Below are positions 6,433 to 9,224 of a stretch of 9,224 bases of DNA, in pieces (the stretch's first letter is position 1; every line of letters begins with the position of its first letter). The stretch is from contig JALRDT010000068.1 of the NCBI GenBank assembly GCA_023262125.1, positions 1 to 9,224 of the forward strand. The letters run 5' to 3'. The notes beneath the pieces are model-generated. The model had not been told where the DNA came from. It worked only from the letters and a program-made list of their open reading frames with translations, and did not search any database. The DNA comes from Candidatus Nanopelagicaceae bacterium. Its GTDB lineage: Bacteria > Actinomycetota > Actinomycetes > Nanopelagicales > Nanopelagicaceae. A program made the translations under genes and the position numbers.

Positions 6433-7773
6433 CTAGTTAGCGAGGGAACCTTGCAAGTGCGATGGAGTGATTTCAGGGAACCAGGAGAGCGCTTCGTCGC
6501 GGAAGTTTCCTTGGGCGCGGAGCTGACAGAAGATTCCAGTGGTGCCCAACGTAACGCGGTGGATCAATACATATTCGGGTGGAAGATTGAGTTGGAAGCC
6601 GATTTTCGCGGTCGGATTGCGTGGGTCGCCAACGCGGACGCTCTGTTCGCGAAGCCATTCGCGGGTATAGGCGAAGTGTTCGGTGCGAAGTGGTTCCACT
6701 AGTGGAAGTAGATAATCAAGAACTAATTGCGGATCGACATCAACTTCAGCGAGGATAAATCCATCTTCTTTAAATCCGTTGTAGAGAGCGATTGCATCGC
6801 CTTCAAGCGCATTGCGAAGTAGCTTCTTGAAAGGTTCTGGGAATCCGTTTGGAAGTCGATTGCATGCACCAAAATCAAGAACACCGAGGCGACCATCTGC
6901 GAGAACTCGGAAGTTTCCAGGATGTGGGTCTGCGTGAAGCAACCCGGCGCGAGTGGGAGCCGTGAAGTGGAAACGTGCGAGACGAATTCCAGCGTTGTTA
7001 CGCTCTGTTTGAGTTCCGCTAGCAATAACTTTCGATAGTGGTTTTCCTTCTAGCCATTCACTAACAAGAACGCGATCCGTGGCCGTGACAACTTTAGGGA
7101 TAGCAATATCTGGATCGTTTTCAAAAGCGGTCCAACAAGTTTCTTGCGCCTGCGCTTCATAACGGTAATCAACTTCTTCAATGATACGTGCGCGAAGTTC
7201 TTCAAGCAGGGGTTTCATCTCAAGACCGGGCATGAAGAGCTGAAAGATTTTGGCAAAACGTTGAATTTGATTTAAGTCGGAGACGAGAGCTTCGGCTGCT
7301 CCGGGATATTGGACCTTGACCGCAACAGCGCGACCATCTTTCCAAATACCTTTATGAACTTGTCCGATGGAAGCAGAAGCTGCGGGAGTGTCATTGAATT
7401 CGGAGAAGTTATCTCTCCAATCTTCGCCAAGTTCTTTTGCAAGTACTTTATGAACAACGCGCGCTGGAAGTGGAGGCGCGGCTTCCTGTAATTTCACAAG
7501 AGTTTCCCGATAAGGCTTAGCGATGTCTTCCGGTAACGCAGCTTCAAAGACAGAGAGTGCTTGACCAAACTTCATTGCGCCGCCCTTGAGTTCGCCAAGG
7601 ACTTTGAATACTTGTTCTGCAGTCTTTTCTTGTAGTTCTGCAAATGCGAAATCAGGAGATTGACCGATGAGTTGGCGACCGAAGCCAAGAGCGCCGCGAC
7701 CTGCGACAGAGAGCGGAATAGTTGCGAGCTTGGCGCTGCGCTTTCCGGTCTTCTCAGGAATCTTCTCTGCCAT
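6433..7773 (-). CDS. AarF/UbiB (ABC1) atypical kinase-like protein
   Basis: This 446-residue member of the UbiB/ADCK protein-kinase-like family is a relative of the proteins that support ubiquinone synthesis elsewhere; in actinobacteria the role is not settled. Family motifs appear in order: KGGAMKFGQALS (63-74) with the KxGQ element that marks the family; the Ala-rich loop PAASASIGQVH (130-140) in place of a Gly-rich loop; the ATP Lys K153 in VAVKVQYP; the E-E-DYRYEA helix (199-207); HADPHPGNF (280-288) with D282; and LDFG (299-302) for metal binding. No membrane segment is evident at the C-terminus, unlike UbiB. ATG 7773 has no Shine-Dalgarno; GAGAAT lies 6 nt upstream and could be a -10. 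The gene follows the E1-like gene after 41 nt on the same strand. This pairing recalls the Rv3196-Rv3197 region of M. tuberculosis, from memory. Homologues can be annotated as ABC1 or AarF. Confidence 0.92.
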   Translation of the reverse strand: MAEKIPEKTGKRSAKLATIPLSVAGRGALGFGRQLIGQSPDFAFAELQEKTAEQVFKVLGELKGGAMKFGQALSVFEAALPEDIAKPYRETLVKLQEAAPPLPARVVHKVLAKELGEDWRDNFSEFNDTPAASASIGQVHKGIWKDGRAVAVKVQYPGAAEALVSDLNQIQRFAKIFQLFMPGLEMKPLLEELRARIIEEVDYRYEAQAQETCWTAFENDPDIAIPKVVTATDRVLVSEWLEGKPLSKVIASGTQTERNNAGIRLARFHFTAPTRAGLLHADPHPGNFRVLADGRLGVLDFGACNRLPNGFPEPFKKLLRNALEGDAIALYNGFKEDGFILAEVDVDPQLVLDYLLPLVEPLRTEHFAYTREWLREQSVRVGDPRNPTAKIGFQLNLPPEYVLIHRVTLGTTGIFCQLRAQGNFRDEALSWFPEITPSHLQGSLAN

Positions 7774-7814
7774 AGGCGCATTCTCTGCGAGTCAGAGTCT
7801 TGGCGCGACTTGAA

Positions 7815-8903
7815 TCATGCTTCCCATGCGCACCCGCACGCATGATGTTGTGACCAATGTTGTATTTGTGGGGAGGTGTAGTCACGGACGGTATGGATGT
7901 GCGAGGTTGCGTGATAGGCGCTGATCTTTCGATCGGAGAGTGCAATGACATCAAGAGCAATTGCACCTGCAGCAGCAATGGCAAGTGCGGCATTGGTTTC
8001 TGACGATTGTTCGAGCGGCCACTCATTCTTCTCGCATAATTGGAGACATCGATAACATGGTGATTTACCTGGCGTAACGAGCGGTCCAATACGAACCTCA
8101 GCGCTGGATGGAATTTCAACGAGAAGATGCCGCGTATTTTCAGCCATCCATCTTTGTATGGAGTCAGGGCTTGGAGTTCCAATACTGATGATGAGATCAG
8201 GATTATGCACTTGGGTTTTGGGTTCGACGAAAAGAAGTGAGTGATTGCGAATCTCATCCACGATTGATCTGCGCGTTTGACCAAAGTGAGAGCGAGTTAC
8301 ATATCCACCAGAGATATCACTTTCCAGAATCTTGAGTGATGGATCCTTAGTCCCAACTCGATGTATGACAGAAAGTTTCGAGAACCCGGATGCGCTTAAT
8401 ACTCCAACAAGCGCGTTCACGATCTTCCCATAACCGAAGATCACTACTTGGAATGACCGGCGATTCACGATTGATGTTCGCCCACCATCAATATCGCCGG
8501 GGGCAAAAGTGGCGGCATCGCATTCAATCTCAATTCGCTTGAGCGCAGTCTCTATGGCGACATCACTGGCAACGTGATCTAAATCAGAGACTTCTTCGAT
8601 GCGCCCCAGCTCTGGGTTGTAGCGGCGCAGATATGAAACGGGAGTTCGGTGGAGATCCACCAAGTCATGCGCGCGAAGCTCGTTAATGAGAGACTCGATA
8701 GCGGTGGGCGAAAGTCCCGATGTGTTCGCTAGTTCCGTGAGCGTTGACTTCCCATGTAGGAGACCAAGGATCGCCTCGGTTCCAACCCCACACCATTGGG
8801 AAGGTAACGTGCACAAACGCCAGCGCGAACCAATCCGAACTTCATTACCGCTCTCGTTGTGATGAAACGTAATTCCTGATTTCAGCGCTGGGCGAATAGT
8901 CAT
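7815..8903 (-). CDS. E1-like (ThiF/TOMM cyclodehydratase-type) protein, degenerate nucleotide site
   Basis: This 362-residue protein resembles the actinobacterial 'cyclodehydratase / TOMM leader-peptide-binding' family. The N-terminal part (about 1-100) looks like a winged-helix, peptide-clamp-like domain, with VGTEAILGLLHGKSTLTELA (40-59) and a helix-turn-helix-like LSPTAIESLINELRAHDLV (64-82). A Rossmann-type segment follows: VVIFGYGKIVNALVGVLSASG (153-173). The family-specific GPLVTPGKSPCYRCLQLC (273-290) and the C-terminal HACGCAW (354-360) supply C283, C286, C356 and C358, a likely structural zinc site. The glycine-rich loop is poor (GYGKIV) and I see no E1-style ATP-binding Arg/Asp set, so it probably does not adenylate. 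ATG 8903 has CATGAT 5 nt upstream and no Shine-Dalgarno. It precedes aarF on the same strand. No YcaO partner or precursor peptide lies in the window, so a RiPP role is unsupported; function unknown. Confidence 0.77.
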   Translation of the reverse strand: MTIRPALKSGITFHHNESGNEVRIGSRWRLCTLPSQWCGVGTEAILGLLHGKSTLTELANTSGLSPTAIESLINELRAHDLVDLHRTPVSYLRRYNPELGRIEEVSDLDHVASDVAIETALKRIEIECDAATFAPGDIDGGRTSIVNRRSFQVVIFGYGKIVNALVGVLSASGFSKLSVIHRVGTKDPSLKILESDISGGYVTRSHFGQTRRSIVDEIRNHSLLFVEPKTQVHNPDLIISIGTPSPDSIQRWMAENTRHLLVEIPSSAEVRIGPLVTPGKSPCYRCLQLCEKNEWPLEQSSETNAALAIAAAGAIALDVIALSDRKISAYHATSHIHTVRDYTSPQIQHWSQHHACGCAWEA

Positions 8904-9020
8904 GCCCGATCATGTGTAGTGACGTGTGAAAAGTAGGGTGTGGACTTAGCTTTGCTGTGGATGAGGGTTCTAATACGGAGATAAACGTTCTGCCAGAAAT
9001 ACTCTGGGTTTACCCGTGCA
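8904..9020. other. Intergenic region upstream of the E1-like gene
   Basis: No gene or RNA is apparent here. The stretch lies between the E1-like gene start and the terminator of the DUF5679 gene, so it should hold the promoter of the E1-like/aarF pair. It contains an 11-bp palindrome, TTCTG-C-CAGAA (8988-8998), and a short GGGT-TT-ACCC inverted repeat (9006-9015). Either could bind a regulator, but both are short enough to arise by chance. Confidence 0.35.
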
Positions 9021-9054
9021 TAAGAAAAGCGCCCGTGCATGATGCACGAGCGCT
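9021..9054 (-). terminator. Rho-independent terminator after the DUF5679 gene
   Basis: Read on the minus strand, AGCGCTCGTGCA (9054-9043) pairs with TGCACGGGCGCT (9039-9028) across a TCA loop. That is 12 pairs with one G-U, followed directly by TTTTCTTA (9027-9020). On the plus strand the same position is a C-A mismatch and the trailing sequence is CTCTCTTT, so the signal is directed at the minus strand. It sits 16 nt past the stop codon of the DUF5679 gene. Confidence 0.88.
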
Positions 9055-9070
9055 CTCTTTAATTCGGTGA

Positions 9071-9224
9071 TTAAGCCTTGCCCAAGATGCGGTTGACTTT
9101 AGTGCCGCATGTGGGGCAGATGCCCTGTGCCATACGACGACCAGAGTCGGAGACCTTTACAGTTCCTTCGAACTGACGCTTCTCTTTGCACTTAACGCAG
9201 TAGGCCTCACCTTTATATGTCTCT
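9071..9224 (-). CDS. DUF5679 zinc-ribbon protein, 5' partial
   Basis: This is a very small cytoplasmic protein found widely in actinobacteria. The visible 50 residues run from ETYKGEAYCVKCKEK to TKVNRILGKA and the stop at 9071-9073. Two CxxC pairs (fragment residues 9/12 in YCVKC and 36/39 in ICPTC) form a probable zinc ribbon. The C-terminal NRILGKA ending is characteristic of the family. Perhaps two residues (such as MA) are missing beyond the window edge. The frame was read by hand and extends over the whole visible stretch without interruption. It is followed by a strong terminator, so it forms its own transcription unit, or the end of one, separate from the E1-like/aarF pair. The function is unknown in the literature I recall; binding to nucleic acid or a translation-related partner would be a guess. 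Confidence 0.85.
   Translation of the reverse strand, partial: ETYKGEAYCVKCKEKRQFEGTVKVSDSGRRMAQGICPTCGTKVNRILGKA

Noticed and set aside
6430..6702. Plus-strand open frame of 90 codons antisense to the end of the AarF-like gene
   Set aside because: It lies wholly opposite a gene with clear kinase-family motifs, and its translation shows no recognisable domain.
7754..8284. Minus-strand open frame of 176 codons overlapping the E1-like gene
   Set aside because: It is another frame of the same strand as the E1-like gene, whose Cys motifs and Rossmann segment read well; the alternative product has no family features.
7815..8903. Calling the locus a thiazole/oxazole-modified peptide (TOMM) cluster
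   Set aside because: Only one E1-like protein with a degenerate nucleotide site is present; there is no YcaO, dehydrogenase, precursor peptide or transporter in the window.

Overview
The window reads as a compact actinobacterial chromosome segment. The evidence is an M. tuberculosis-type DapD, a DUF5679 zinc-ribbon protein, an AarF-family kinase next to a degenerate E1-like (ThiF/TOMM-type) protein, secreted proteins with a short Cys-Lys/GKKLVW module, tiny intergenic gaps, and several starts that lack a Shine-Dalgarno but have a -10-like hexamer about 6-7 nt upstream (leaderless style). Low to moderate GC and tight packing would fit a streamlined aquatic lineage (acI/Nanopelagicales-like). 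That placement is inference, not something the sequence proves.

Layout. (1) 1-3711, + strand: a tightly coupled surface-glycan operon. It holds a family 2 glycosyltransferase (5' end cut by the window), an ABC-2 permease (Wzm/TagG type), its ATPase (short Wzt/TagH type) and a secreted SpoIID/LytB-domain protein; the last two genes overlap the gene before them. The likely logic is glycan assembly, export across the membrane, and local peptidoglycan processing outside. (2) 3719-4636, - strand: dapD (lysine/meso-diaminopimelate synthesis), convergent with the operon and divergent from a LOG-family gene (4659-5081, + strand) across only 22 nt. The LOG gene keeps its catalytic motifs but has a short, atypical C-terminus. 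(3) 5118-6389, - strand: an AT-rich gene for a secreted HExxH metallopeptidase-like protein. (4) 6433-8903, - strand: an AarF/ABC1 kinase-like protein preceded by an E1-like 'cyclodehydratase/leader-binding' homologue. (5) 9071-9224, - strand: the 3' part of a DUF5679 gene, followed in its own direction by a good rho-independent terminator.

Base composition is uneven. By hand count on single 60-nt lines, the glycan operon is near 38% GC, the metallopeptidase gene dips to about 28%, and the AarF/E1-like block reaches 57-60%. The glycan cluster and the metallopeptidase therefore look like more variable accessory content between conserved core genes. No RNA genes, CRISPR arrays, insertion sequences or origins were seen. 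The most interesting items are the secreted peptidase of unusual architecture, the E1-like/AarF pair without any visible RiPP machinery, and the SpoIID-like protein attached to a glycan exporter.
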